Below, piece by piece: positions 42,546 through 52,202 of a stretch of 64,000 bases of DNA. The first letter of the stretch is position 1; each line of letters begins with the position of its first letter. Location: assembly GCF_011601275.1 (NCBI RefSeq), contig NZ_JAAOLY010000019.1, positions 1-64,000 on the forward strand, given 5' to 3'. A program made the position numbers and the translations under genes. The notes beneath the pieces were generated by a model, which was not told where the DNA came from, did not search any database, and saw only the letters and a list, made by a program, of their open reading frames with translations. The DNA comes from Janthinobacterium lividum. GTDB lineage: Bacteria > Pseudomonadota > Gammaproteobacteria > Burkholderiales > Burkholderiaceae_D.

Positions 42546-45299
42546 TCAGACCGTGGCGCCGAAGATGGCTTGCCACAGGCGCATCACGTTGTCCGCATGC
42601 GCGCGCACCCGTTCCGGTTCCACGCGGGCCAGGTCTTGGCCCTGCAGGCGCAGCTGGTGCTGCAGCTTGCGCAGCGCGCGGTAGGCGTCGGCGACCAGGG
42701 CGGCCAGCTGCGCATCGATCAGACCCAGTTCGCCGCACAGGCGCAGCAGGGCGATATTGCCCGAATTGGCCGTCAGCTGCGGATACTGCGCCGCATGCTG
42801 GAGCACCAGGTATTGCACCATGAATTCGATGTCGATCATGCCGCCCGGGTCCTGCTTCAAATCGAAGCTGCCGGGGCGGGGTGGGTGCGCATCGAGCATC
42901 TTCTTGCGCATGGCCACCACTTCGCCCTTGAGCGGGCCGTTTTCCGGGCGTTCCTTGCGCAGGATCGTGTCGCGGATGCGCTCGAAATGCTTGCCGATGG
43001 TGGCGTCGCCGGCGCAAAAGCGCGCGCGCGTGAGCGCCTGGTGTTCCCACACCCAGGCCGCGCTGCCCTGGTAGCGCTCGAATGCCTGCACGCTGGAGAC
43101 CAGCATGCCCGAGGCGCCGTCGGGACGCAGAGCGATGTCGATGTCGAACAAAATGCCGGCCGAAGTATGCGAGGTCATCCAGGTAATGAAGCGCTGCGCC
43201 AGCTTGGCGTACAGGCCCGGCGCTTCCTGGTCGTCGTCGTCGAACAGGAAAATGACGTCGAGGTCCGAGACATAACCGAGTTCCTTGCCGCCCAGCTTGC
43301 CATACGCGATGACGGCGAATTTCGGCACTTCGCGGTGGCGTGTCGGTAACGTTTGCCAGACGGCTTGCACGGTGGCGGCGACGATGATGTCGGCCAGCTG
43401 CGACAGGTAGTCGGCCAGTTTTTCCACGCTCAGGTCGCCCGCCAGGTCTTGCGCCAGGCACTGGAACAGCTGAGCGTGGTGCATTTCGCGCAGGATATCC
43501 ATCTGCCGTTCCGTGTCGCCGGGCGCGTCGTCGAGCTGGCGCTGCAGGTCCAGGGCCAGCGCGGCCGGGTCCGGCACCGTGTTGCGGATGCGCTCGTCTA
43601 ACAGTTCGTCGAGCAAAATCGGGTGCTGCGTAAGAAAGGTGGCGGCCCAGCCGCTGGCGCACACCATGCGCACGACGCGTTCGAGCGTATGCGGGTATTC
43701 CGTCAGCAGCGACAGATAGGCCGAGCGGCGCGCGATCGCTTCCAGGAAATCGAGCAGACGGCCCAGGGTGGCCAGCTGGCTGGCGTTACCGTTGGACACG
43801 GAGCAATCGGTGATCAGGGGCAGGGCGGAATTGACGAGGGCGACGAGGCGCGTGCGGCTCGCCTCGGGCAAGGATTGCAAACGGGGCGCTTGCCACGTGG
43901 CCAGCAGGCGGCGCGCGCAGGCGGCCGGCTCATGGAAGCCCAGGGCGGCAAAGCGCGCTTCGATGGCTTCCTGCTGGTCGGACGCGGCGCAGTCGTTCGA
44001 CGTTTGCGGGTCGATGCCCGTGTCGGCCGGCGGCGTGCCGCTGCTCTTGTCGCTGAACATCTCGTCGAACTGGCCGGCGACAAACACGCGGTGCGCTTCC
44101 AGCTGGGCCAGCAGGGTGGACGTGTCGGGTAAACCCATCATCTGCGCCACGGTGAGGCGGTCGGCGTCGTTGGCGGGCAGGGTGTGGGTTTGCGCATCGT
44201 CAAGATACTGCAGCCGGTGTTCGAGGTTGCGCAAGAACGTGTAGGAACCGAGCAGCTGTTCCACGATGGCCGGCTCCAATAGCCCCTTGTCCGCCACCGT
44301 GCGCAGGGTGGCGCGCGTGGAACGCTCGCGCAGCTCGGCGTCGCGCCCGCCCCGTATCAGCTGAAACACTTGCGCGAGGAATTCGATTTCGCGGATGCCG
44401 CCCCGGCCCAGCTTGACGTTGTTGCTGCGGTCCGGATGCAGCCGTTCCTGGCGGTTGACCTCGGCGCGGATCTGGCCGTGCATGGTGCGGATGGCGTCGA
44501 TGACGCCGAAATCGAGGTAGCGGCGGAAGACAAAGGGGCGCACGATGGCGTCAAGGGACGCAATATCTTCCGGCTTGCCCGTCACGGCGCGCGCCTTGAC
44601 CCAGGCGTAGCGCTCCCATTCGCGCCCCTGCACGATCAGGTATTGCTCCACCATGCTGAGGCTGGCCGCCAACGGACCCGAATTGCCGTTCGGACGCAAG
44701 GCCATGTCCACGCGGAAAGTAAAGCCATCCTGCGTGATCTCGGCCAGGGCGGCGATCAGTTTCTTGCCCATGCGAATGAAAAACTCGTGGTTGGACAGGC
44801 TGCGCTGGCCCGGCTGGGTCGCTTGCGTATCGCCATCTTCCGGGTAGACAAAGATCAGGTCGATGTCGGACGAGACATTCAGTTCGCCACCGCCCTGCTT
44901 GCCCATCGCCAGCACCATCAAGGCCTGTTCCTCGCCCGATTCCTCGCCGACAGGCATGCCGTGCAAGGCCACCATCTCGGCCATGATGGCGTCCACGTGC
45001 GTGCGGATGGCGAAATCGGCAAAGCCCGTCATGGCTGTGACGACTTCGTTCAAGTCCGCCTGGCCGCCTAAATCGCGCGCGATCAGGCCGCAGACGAGCA
45101 GGTTGCGCAGGCGGCGCATGGCCCGCTCGGGCGGCAGTGGCGGCGTGGCGGCGTTCGCCTGGGCGGCCAACTCGGCGGCAAAATCGAGCCCGTCCAGCGG
45201 CGCGCGCACCAGTTGTGCTACCTGCGCGGCGCGCTCGGGGGCGGCGTCCAGCCAGCGCTGGTAGAAACGGGAGGCGGAAATCAAAGGCTGTGTGCTCAT
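42546..45299 (-). CDS. glnE: glutamine synthetase adenylyltransferase/adenylyl-removing enzyme
   Basis: A 917-residue bifunctional enzyme that adenylylates and deadenylylates GlnA at its Tyr (Tyr400 here) in response to PII and glutamine. It has two nucleotidyltransferase domains: the N-terminal one carries GKQGGGELNVSSDIDLIFVY (removing activity) and the C-terminal one GKLGGKELGYVSDLDVIFLF (transferring activity). Each has its DxD metal site. A helical linker separates them. ATG 45299 starts MSTQPLISASRFYQRW; the frame stays open upstream. It is divergent from yhdP and completes the nitrogen circuit with glnA/ntrBC, about 23 kb away. Confidence 0.96.
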   Translation of the reverse strand: MSTQPLISASRFYQRWLDAAPERAAQVAQLVRAPLDGLDFAAELAAQANAATPPLPPERAMRRLRNLLVCGLIARDLGGQADLNEVVTAMTGFADFAIRTHVDAIMAEMVALHGMPVGEESGEEQALMVLAMGKQGGGELNVSSDIDLIFVYPEDGDTQATQPGQRSLSNHEFFIRMGKKLIAALAEITQDGFTFRVDMALRPNGNSGPLAASLSMVEQYLIVQGREWERYAWVKARAVTGKPEDIASLDAIVRPFVFRRYLDFGVIDAIRTMHGQIRAEVNRQERLHPDRSNNVKLGRGGIREIEFLAQVFQLIRGGRDAELRERSTRATLRTVADKGLLEPAIVEQLLGSYTFLRNLEHRLQYLDDAQTHTLPANDADRLTVAQMMGLPDTSTLLAQLEAHRVFVAGQFDEMFSDKSSGTPPADTGIDPQTSNDCAASDQQEAIEARFAALGFHEPAACARRLLATWQAPRLQSLPEASRTRLVALVNSALPLITDCSVSNGNASQLATLGRLLDFLEAIARRSAYLSLLTEYPHTLERVVRMVCASGWAATFLTQHPILLDELLDERIRNTVPDPAALALDLQRQLDDAPGDTERQMDILREMHHAQLFQCLAQDLAGDLSVEKLADYLSQLADIIVAATVQAVWQTLPTRHREVPKFAVIAYGKLGGKELGYVSDLDVIFLFDDDDQEAPGLYAKLAQRFITWMTSHTSAGILFDIDIALRPDGASGMLVSSVQAFERYQGSAAWVWEHQALTRARFCAGDATIGKHFERIRDTILRKERPENGPLKGEVVAMRKKMLDAHPPRPGSFDLKQDPGGMIDIEFMVQYLVLQHAAQYPQLTANSGNIALLRLCGELGLIDAQLAALVADAYRALRKLQHQLRLQGQDLARVEPERVRAHADNVMRLWQAIFGATV

Positions 45300-45462
45300 G
45301 GTATCGGTAACTGTCTCGTGGATGCTGCGTGCATGTTCTTGTTTAACTTGGCTGCGAACGCCGGGGGATGCGGTAAAATTGTGCCGCCGACCCAATACCG
45401 CCGGTAGTGCGTGCTCTTCCGGACGATGGTAAGGGAGGCTTTGCTCAGACGCAAGCGCAAGG

Positions 45463-48400
45463 ATGCAGGTGCGCACCACGAATGCAGACGATTTTTGCCA
45501 TTATTTGACGCCGGACCAGTTTATTAGCTTATTGATGCAAAAACCGCCAGAAGCAAGCGTGACAGAACATGTGCCATTGGCTCTGCGCTGGCAGCGGCTG
45601 CGTGCCGCCTATCGCATGGCCAACCTGGCCACCCACCACGTGTTGGGTTTTACCATCAAACTGGTGATGCTCGCGTATTTCGCCTTCGCCGTGCTGTTTT
45701 TATTCCTGCGCTACGCGATCCTGCCGAATATCGACTATTACAAAGGCGATATCGAGCGGGCGGCCAGCCGCGCGCTGGGCAATCCGGTCAGCATCGCGCG
45801 TATTTATGCCTCCTGGCATGGCGTGCGGCCCAATCTCTTCCTCGGCGACGTGACCCTGCGCGACCAGGCGGGGCGCCAGGCGCTGAGCTTGCCCAGCATA
45901 TCGGCCACCGTGTCATGGTGGAGCCTGCTCGGTTCCGTGCGCTTTACAACCCTGGAAATCACGCGGCCGGACCTGGACGTGCGGCGCAGCAAGGATGGCA
46001 AGCTGTACGTGGCCGGGGTATTGATCGACAGCACGCAAGGCAGCGATGGCAAGGGCGCCGACTGGCTGCTGTCGCAGCATGACATCATCATTCGCGACGG
46101 CAAGGTGCGCTGGACGGACGAGGCACGCGGCACACCCGAGCTGGCTTTATCCCAGGTTAATCTGCTGCTGCGCAACCGCTGGCGCAGCCACCGCCTGGGC
46201 TTGCAGGCCATGCCGCCGGCCAGCCTGGCCGCACCCATCGATGTGCGCGCTCACTTCACGCATCCGCCTTTCAGCACGCGCATCTCGGATGTGTCGATGT
46301 GGAAAGGCGAGCTGTACGCCGACCTGAAAAACGCCGACCTGGCCGCCTGGCGCCGCTATCTCGATTACCCGTTCGAACTGAGCCAGGGCAAGGGCGCCCT
46401 GCGCGCCTGGTTGAGCCTGGATCACGCGCGCCTGGCCGGCTTCACGGCCGACGTGGGCTTGACGGATGTGCAGGCGCAGCTGGGCAAGCATATCGCGCCG
46501 CTCGACCTGCTGTCGGTCAGCGGACGCATTTCGGCAAAAGAAGAGCTGTCGGCGCAGGTGCCTGACGGCAAGCCAACCTTTGGTGCGAATGGCCATCAGG
46601 TCGAGTTGACGAATTTTGCGGTGGAAACCCGCGATGGCCTCAGCTTGCCGCCCACGACCTTGTCCGAACGCTTTGTTGCCGCCACCAAACGCAAGCCGGC
46701 GCGCACGGAAATCACGGCCAAGTCGCTCGATTTGCAAACCCTGGCCGCGCTGGCCGACAAGCTGCCGCTGGGCGAGCAGCAGCGCCAGCGCCTCGACGCC
46801 CTGGCGCCGCGCGGGCGCTTGCAGGATTTTGCGGCGCAATGGGAAGGCGAGATGGCGACACCGGCCAGTTACCGTTTGCGCGGCAAGCTCATCGATTTGG
46901 GCCTGAATGCGCAGCCGGCGCGCCTGGCCGTGGCGAAGACGGCGACCAGCCCCGCGCAGGCGGCAGCGCCAGCCATTCCCGGCTTCGACCGCCTGACTGG
47001 CAGCATCGACGCCAACGACAAGGGCGGCACCATTGCCATCGACGCGCAGGACCTGGTGCTGCAATTGCCGACTTACTTGAGCGAGCCGGCCTTGCCGTTC
47101 GAGCAATTTTCCATGCAGGCGCGCTGGACGTTTGAAGCGGCCAATATGCTGCAGGTCGAGGTGGACAAGCTCGACTTCAATCAACAAGGCTTGCGCGTCG
47201 CCTTGCAAGGCACGCACCGGCTGCCGCTCGACGGCAAGAACCTGGGCCAGGTCGACCTGACGGGCACGATCGATAATTTCCAGATCAATACCATCGGCCG
47301 CTATCTGCCGCTGCAAACGCCCGAGCACCTGCGCCACTGGCTGACGGGCGCGCTGGAAGGCGGCATGGCGCACGACGTCAGTCTGCGCCTGCGCGGCGAA
47401 CTCGAACATTTCCCGTTCAAGGCCGACACACCGGCCCAGCGCAATCGCGGCGAGTTCCGCGTGGCCGGCAAGATCGAGAACGGCACCTTGAACTATGCGC
47501 CCGGCGAATTTTCCGAAAGCGGCCCGCTGGCGGGCAAGGCGCCCCTGTGGCCGCAGGCGGAAAAGATCAAGGGCAGTTTTGTGTTCGAGCGCGCGCGCAT
47601 GGAAATCCGCGGCGACACGGCCACCACGGGCGGCGTGGCATTGACGAACGTCAAAGCTGTGATTCCCGACCTGACCGTCTTCGACACCTTGCTCGATATC
47701 GAGGGCAATGCGGCCGGCCCGATGCAGGAATTTCTCAAGTACGTGACGGCCAGCCCCGTGCTGGGCTGGATCGAGCATTTCACGGATGAAACGACGGCGA
47801 CGGGCAACGCCAAACTGGCCCTCAAATTGCACTTGCCTATCGAGCGCATGCTCGAGTCGACCGTGCAGGGCAGCTTGCAGCTGGCGGGCAACGACGTGGT
47901 GCTGTTCCATGACATGCCGCCCGTGCTGGGCACGCAGGGCAAGATTGAATTCAACGAAAAAGGCGTCAACCTGAATGGCTTGAATGGCAGCCTGCTGGGC
48001 GGCCCGCTGGCCATCTCGGGCGGCACGCAGCCGGACAGTTCCATCCAGGTGAAACTGGCCGGCAACATGACCATCGATGGCTTGCGCAAGACGTATCCGG
48101 CACCCGTGCTGCAGCGCCTGGCGAAACATTTGAATGGCGGCGCCCGTTACAACGGCCTGATCACGGCGCGCGACCATCAGGTGGTGGTCAATGTGGAGTC
48201 GCCGCTGACGGGCCTGGGCCTGGATTTCCCCGCTCCCCTGAAAAAGCCGGCCGGCGACAGCCTGCCCGTGAAATTTACCCTGACGGGCAACGCGGCCAAT
48301 GGCGCCGGCTTGCGCACGGACGATATCCGCATCGCGCTGGGCTCCGGCATCGCGGCGCGCTACCAGCGCCAGAAGCAGGGCAAGGACGCCTGGCGCCTGG

Positions 48401-49719
48401 TGCGCGGCGGCATCGGCGTGAACGCGCCGGCGCCGGAACCGGAGAGCGGCATGATGCTCAACGTGAATATGAAAACCCTGGACGTGGATAGCTGGATCGC
48501 CGCCGGCAGCGAGATCGCCGGCAGCGCCACGGCGCCCGCCGACAGCGGCGGCGCCGACGACGCGCCCGATATCGCGCAATATGTGGTGCCGGACATGATG
48601 GCGGCCCGTGCCAGCGAACTGATGCTGGGCGAGCGCAAGCTGGAAAACGTGGTGGTGGGCGCCACGCATCAAAAGGATGTGTGGCAAGCCAATATCGATG
48701 CGAAACAGGTGTCGGGCTATGTGACGTGGCTGGAAACCCCATCCGGTCTGGGCAAGATGACGGCGCGCCTGTCGTCGCTGATCATTCCCGAGTCGGCCGC
48801 CAACGACGTGAAGAATTTGCTGGAAGGCAAAAGCGGCGCCCAGTCGATTCCTTCGCTCGATATCGTCGCCGAGCAATTCGAGCTGTTCAACAAGAAGATC
48901 GGCCGGTTGGAGTTGCAGGCCTATAACACCATGGCGGCCGGCGGGCGCGAGTGGCGCGTGGGCAAGTTGCAACTGTCGAACCCCGACGGCGCGCTGAGCG
49001 GCAGTGGCAAATGGGTCATCAAGGATGGGCAAAGCACGACCAGCCTGCGTTTCGGCCTCGATATCGTCGACGCGGGCAAGCTGCTCGACCGCTTCGGCTT
49101 TGCCGACACGGTGCGCCGCGGCAAGGGCCGCCTGAGCGGCGACATCGCCTGGAACGGCTTGCCGTATTCGCTCGATATTCCCACCTTGTCGGGGCAGATC
49201 GAGATGAACGTGGAATCGGGCCAGTTCCTCAAGCAGGATCCGGGCGCGGCCAAGCTGCTGGGCGTGCTCAGCCTGCAAGCCTTGCCCCGCTTGCTGAAAC
49301 TCGATTTCCACGATGTGTTTTCCGAAGGCCTGGCCTTCGACGGCATCACGGCCAACGCCAGCATCAAGCGCGGCGTGGTGACCACCGACAACCTCAAGAT
49401 GCATGGCGTGGCGGCCACCGTGCTGATGGATGGCACGGCCGATATCGCCAATGAAACGACGAATTTGCACGTGGTGGTAATTCCGGAATTTAACCTGGGC
49501 ACGGGGCCGCTCGTGTACGCGCTGGCCGTCAATCCCGTCATCGGCCTGGGCAGTTTCCTGGCGCAATTGTTCCTGCGCGCCCCCGTGATGAAAGCGCTCA
49601 CCTATCACATGCAGATCGCCGGCCCGTGGAAATCGCCCGTCGTGACCAAGCTCGATGGTGGTAAATTGGAACCTGTCGCCGTGCCTGCCGCCGCAGCCGT
49701 GGAGGCCGTGGCGAAATAG
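45463..49719 (+). CDS. yhdP: YhdP family (AsmA-like) envelope protein
   Basis: A 1418-residue protein of the YhdP/TIGR02099 family. One N-terminal membrane helix (VLGFTIKLVMLAYFAFAVLFLFLRYAI, about residues 59-85) anchors a very long periplasmic beta-rich AsmA/VPS13-like groove. The last part has GRLSGDIAWNGLP and the family ending IAGPWKSPVVTKLDGGK. In E. coli YhdP takes part in moving phospholipid to the outer membrane. The start is uncertain: ATG 45463 is taken as the longest, and ATG 45535 is equally plausible since neither has a clear SD. The nitrilase and tldD genes follow closely, as an operon; yhdP-tldD neighbourhood is known in enterobacteria. Confidence 0.9.
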   Translation: MQVRTTNADDFCHYLTPDQFISLLMQKPPEASVTEHVPLALRWQRLRAAYRMANLATHHVLGFTIKLVMLAYFAFAVLFLFLRYAILPNIDYYKGDIERAASRALGNPVSIARIYASWHGVRPNLFLGDVTLRDQAGRQALSLPSISATVSWWSLLGSVRFTTLEITRPDLDVRRSKDGKLYVAGVLIDSTQGSDGKGADWLLSQHDIIIRDGKVRWTDEARGTPELALSQVNLLLRNRWRSHRLGLQAMPPASLAAPIDVRAHFTHPPFSTRISDVSMWKGELYADLKNADLAAWRRYLDYPFELSQGKGALRAWLSLDHARLAGFTADVGLTDVQAQLGKHIAPLDLLSVSGRISAKEELSAQVPDGKPTFGANGHQVELTNFAVETRDGLSLPPTTLSERFVAATKRKPARTEITAKSLDLQTLAALADKLPLGEQQRQRLDALAPRGRLQDFAAQWEGEMATPASYRLRGKLIDLGLNAQPARLAVAKTATSPAQAAAPAIPGFDRLTGSIDANDKGGTIAIDAQDLVLQLPTYLSEPALPFEQFSMQARWTFEAANMLQVEVDKLDFNQQGLRVALQGTHRLPLDGKNLGQVDLTGTIDNFQINTIGRYLPLQTPEHLRHWLTGALEGGMAHDVSLRLRGELEHFPFKADTPAQRNRGEFRVAGKIENGTLNYAPGEFSESGPLAGKAPLWPQAEKIKGSFVFERARMEIRGDTATTGGVALTNVKAVIPDLTVFDTLLDIEGNAAGPMQEFLKYVTASPVLGWIEHFTDETTATGNAKLALKLHLPIERMLESTVQGSLQLAGNDVVLFHDMPPVLGTQGKIEFNEKGVNLNGLNGSLLGGPLAISGGTQPDSSIQVKLAGNMTIDGLRKTYPAPVLQRLAKHLNGGARYNGLITARDHQVVVNVESPLTGLGLDFPAPLKKPAGDSLPVKFTLTGNAANGAGLRTDDIRIALGSGIAARYQRQKQGKDAWRLVRGGIGVNAPAPEPESGMMLNVNMKTLDVDSWIAAGSEIAGSATAPADSGGADDAPDIAQYVVPDMMAARASELMLGERKLENVVVGATHQKDVWQANIDAKQVSGYVTWLETPSGLGKMTARLSSLIIPESAANDVKNLLEGKSGAQSIPSLDIVAEQFELFNKKIGRLELQAYNTMAAGGREWRVGKLQLSNPDGALSGSGKWVIKDGQSTTSLRFGLDIVDAGKLLDRFGFADTVRRGKGRLSGDIAWNGLPYSLDIPTLSGQIEMNVESGQFLKQDPGAAKLLGVLSLQALPRLLKLDFHDVFSEGLAFDGITANASIKRGVVTTDNLKMHGVAATVLMDGTADIANETTNLHVVVIPEFNLGTGPLVYALAVNPVIGLGSFLAQLFLRAPVMKALTYHMQIAGPWKSPVVTKLDGGKLEPVAVPAAAAVEAVAK

Positions 49720-49749
49720 GCGAGGCGTTCGAATGGATAAGAGGTGGCA

Positions 49750-50550
49750 ATGATGCATACAGTCGCAGCAGTACAAATGATTTCCTCGCCCTCCGTGGAA
49801 GACAATCTGGCCACGGCGCGGCGCCTGGTGGCGCAGGCCGCCGCCGGTGGCGCGCAGCTGGTGGTGCTGCCCGAATACTGGGCCATCATGGGCAAGCAGG
49901 AAACGGACAAGCTGGCCCATGCGGAACAGCCCGGCAGCGGACCGATCCAGGACGGCATGGCGCAGATGGCGCGCCAGCACGGCATCTGGCTGATTGGCGG
50001 CACCTTGCCCCTGATTTCCGGTGAGGAGGGCAAGGTCCTCAATACAACGCTGGTGTACGACCCCCAAGGCGAGCCGGCCGGCCGCTACGACAAGATCCAC
50101 CTGTTCGGTTTTACGCGCGGCGCCGAGTCGTACAACGAATCGCGCACCATCGTGCCCGGCGCGCAGGTGCGTTCGATCGAGACGCCGTTCGGCCGCGTCG
50201 GCCTGTCCATCTGCTATGACCTGCGCTTTCCCGAACTGTACCGCGCCATGGGCGATTGCGCGCTGATCGTCGTGCCGGCCGCGTTTACCCATACGACGGG
50301 CAGCGCCCATTGGGAAGTGCTGCTGCGCGCGCGCGCCATCGAAAACCAGTGCTATGTGCTGGCCTCGGCGCAGGGCGGCCTGCATCCGAACGGCCGGCGC
50401 ACCTGGGGCCACAGCATGCTGATTGACCCGTGGGGCGAAGTGATCGCCGTGCTGCCCGAAGGCGAGGGCGTGGTCAGCGGCGAGATCGACCTGGTGTTTT
50501 TGGCCGGCGTGCGAGAGTCCTTGCCGGCCCTGACGCACCGCACCATGTAA
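49750..50550 (+). CDS. carbon-nitrogen hydrolase (Nit/omega-amidase-like)
   Basis: A 266-residue nitrilase-superfamily amidohydrolase with its catalytic triad intact: Glu42 (VLPEYW), Lys115 (RYDKIHLFGF) and Cys155 (SICYDLRFPELYR). The sequence and the position next to tldD match the Nit1/Nit2-like branch that hydrolyses omega-amides or deaminated glutathione. ATG 49750 follows an AGAGGTGG site; ATG 49753 is adjacent. It is cytoplasmic. It is 30 bases downstream of yhdP and 20 bases upstream of tldD, so it is clearly in the same operon. Confidence 0.92.
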   Translation: MMHTVAAVQMISSPSVEDNLATARRLVAQAAAGGAQLVVLPEYWAIMGKQETDKLAHAEQPGSGPIQDGMAQMARQHGIWLIGGTLPLISGEEGKVLNTTLVYDPQGEPAGRYDKIHLFGFTRGAESYNESRTIVPGAQVRSIETPFGRVGLSICYDLRFPELYRAMGDCALIVVPAAFTHTTGSAHWEVLLRARAIENQCYVLASAQGGLHPNGRRTWGHSMLIDPWGEVIAVLPEGEGVVSGEIDLVFLAGVRESLPALTHRTM

Positions 50551-50570
50551 ATTGAATGTTGAGAAAAGCC

Positions 50571-52031
50571 ATGATTCCATTTGAACCCAATCTATCCAGC
50601 CTGGCCGTGGCGCGTGATATCCTGCTCACGCCGTTCGGCCTGGACGAAGACAAGCTGCTCAAAGCCCTGGGCACGATGTTTACGCACAAGGTCGACTATG
50701 CCGACCTGTATTTCCAGTCGACCAAGAGCGAAGGCTGGAGCCTGGAAGAGGGCATCGTCAAGACGGGCAGTTTTTCCATCGACCAGGGCGTGGGCGTGCG
50801 CGCCGTGTCCGGCGACAAGACGGCGTTTGCATATTCCGACGACATTTCCGAGCGGGCCCTGCTGGAAGCGGCGGCGGCCACGCGCACGATCGCGCGCGCC
50901 GGTGCCGGCAAAATCAAGATCGCCGGCCAGATGCAGCCGCAAGGCGGACGTTCCTTGTACCTGCCCAACGATCCGCTCGCGTCGCTGGACGCCACGGCCA
51001 AGGTGCAATTGCTCGAGCGCGTGGAAAAGATGGCGCGCGCGAAAGATCCCCGCGTGGTGCAAGTGATGGCGGGCCTGGCCGGCGAATACGACGTGGTGCT
51101 GGTGCTGCGCAGCGACGGCGTGCTGGCGGCCGACATCCGTCCTCTCGTGCGCGTGTCGCTGACCGTGATCGCGGAACAGAATGGCCGCCGCGAAACGGGC
51201 TCGGCCGGTGGTGGCGGACGATTCAGCTACGACTATTTCAGCGATGCCGTGCTGGAACAATACGCAACGGACGCCGTCAATTCGGCGTTGGTGAACCTGG
51301 AAGCGCGCCCGGCGCCCGCCGGCCCCATGACCATCGTGCTGGGTCCGGGCTGGCCCGGCATCCTGCTGCACGAAGCGATCGGCCATGGCCTGGAAGGCGA
51401 TTTCAACCGCAAGGGCTCGTCCGCGTTTTCGGGCCGCATCGGCGAGCGCGTGGCCGCCAAGGGCGTCACCGTGGTCGATGACGGCACTCTGGCGGGCCGG
51501 CGCGGCTCGTTGAATATCGATGACGAGGGCAACCCCACGCAATGCACGACCCTGATCGAGGACGGCATCCTGAAGGGGTACATCCAGGATACGATGAACG
51601 CGCGCCTGATGAAGATGCCCGTGACGGGCAATGCGCGCCGCGAATCGTTCGCCCACCTGCCCATGCCGCGCATGACAAATACGTACATGCTGGGCGGCGA
51701 CAAGGACCCGGGCGAGATCCTCGCGTCCGTCAAAAATGGTCTGTATGCCGTCAACTTCGGCGGCGGCCAGGTCGACATCACGAACGGCAAGTTCGTCTTC
51801 TCGGCCAGTGAAGCGTACATGATTGAAAACGGCAAGCTCAGCTACCCTGTCAAGGGCGCGACCCTGATCGGCAACGGCCCGGACGTGCTCAACCGTGTCT
51901 CCATGATCGGCAACGACATGCGCCTCGATTCGGGCGTGGGCGTATGCGGCAAGGAGGGGCAGAGCGTGCCCGTGGGCGTGGGGCAGCCGACCTTGCGCCT
52001 TGATGGTATTACGGTTGGCGGTACGGCCTGA
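50571..52031 (+). CDS. tldD: metalloprotease TldD
   Basis: A 486-residue TldD subunit of the TldD/TldE (PmbA) protease. The zinc site HEAIGH (His267, Glu268, His272) sits in LLHEAIGHGLEGD, with the typical downstream LMKMPVTGNARRESF, NTYMLGG and TVGGTA end. TldD/E matures microcins and degrades unfolded peptides in bacteria such as E. coli; the partner gene is not in this window. ATG 50571 (MIPFEPNLSSL) is the family start; TTG 50556 upstream is in frame but not needed. It is last in the yhdP operon. Confidence 0.95.
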   Translation: MIPFEPNLSSLAVARDILLTPFGLDEDKLLKALGTMFTHKVDYADLYFQSTKSEGWSLEEGIVKTGSFSIDQGVGVRAVSGDKTAFAYSDDISERALLEAAAATRTIARAGAGKIKIAGQMQPQGGRSLYLPNDPLASLDATAKVQLLERVEKMARAKDPRVVQVMAGLAGEYDVVLVLRSDGVLAADIRPLVRVSLTVIAEQNGRRETGSAGGGGRFSYDYFSDAVLEQYATDAVNSALVNLEARPAPAGPMTIVLGPGWPGILLHEAIGHGLEGDFNRKGSSAFSGRIGERVAAKGVTVVDDGTLAGRRGSLNIDDEGNPTQCTTLIEDGILKGYIQDTMNARLMKMPVTGNARRESFAHLPMPRMTNTYMLGGDKDPGEILASVKNGLYAVNFGGGQVDITNGKFVFSASEAYMIENGKLSYPVKGATLIGNGPDVLNRVSMIGNDMRLDSGVGVCGKEGQSVPVGVGQPTLRLDGITVGGTA

Positions 52032-52060
52032 TTTTTCGGGCACTGTGAGGCCAACATGGT

Positions 52061-52156
52061 TGTCGGATTACGCGCGGCTGCGCCCCGCTAATCCGACCTA
52101 CATTTCTGGCATGCTGCCCGTGTAGGTCGGGTTAGCGCAAAGCGCGTAAGCCGACA
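52061..52156. repeat. REP-like pair of inverted palindromic repeats
   Basis: Unit 1 (52061-52102) folds TGTCGGATTACGCG back on CGCTAATCCGACCTACA. Unit 2 (52121-52156) folds TGTAGGTCGGGTTAGCGC on GCGCGTAAGCCGACA. The two units are themselves inverted copies (CTAATCCGACCTACA against TGTAGGTCGGGTTAG), 18 bases apart. This is the layout of paired REP elements, placed between two convergent genes, where it may also act as a bidirectional terminator. Confidence 0.75.
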
Positions 52157-52202
52157 TCACCATCAAGCCAACCACCGGCCGCGCCAACACGGTTGCTGGA
52201 TC

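Noticed and set aside
46147..50580. 1477-codon open frame on the minus strand
   Set aside because: It is antisense to yhdP and the nitrilase gene, both of which have clear homology and motifs. Long antisense frames arise from GC-rich codon bias; the translation is low-complexity (His/Gln/Arg/Ala-rich) without domains.
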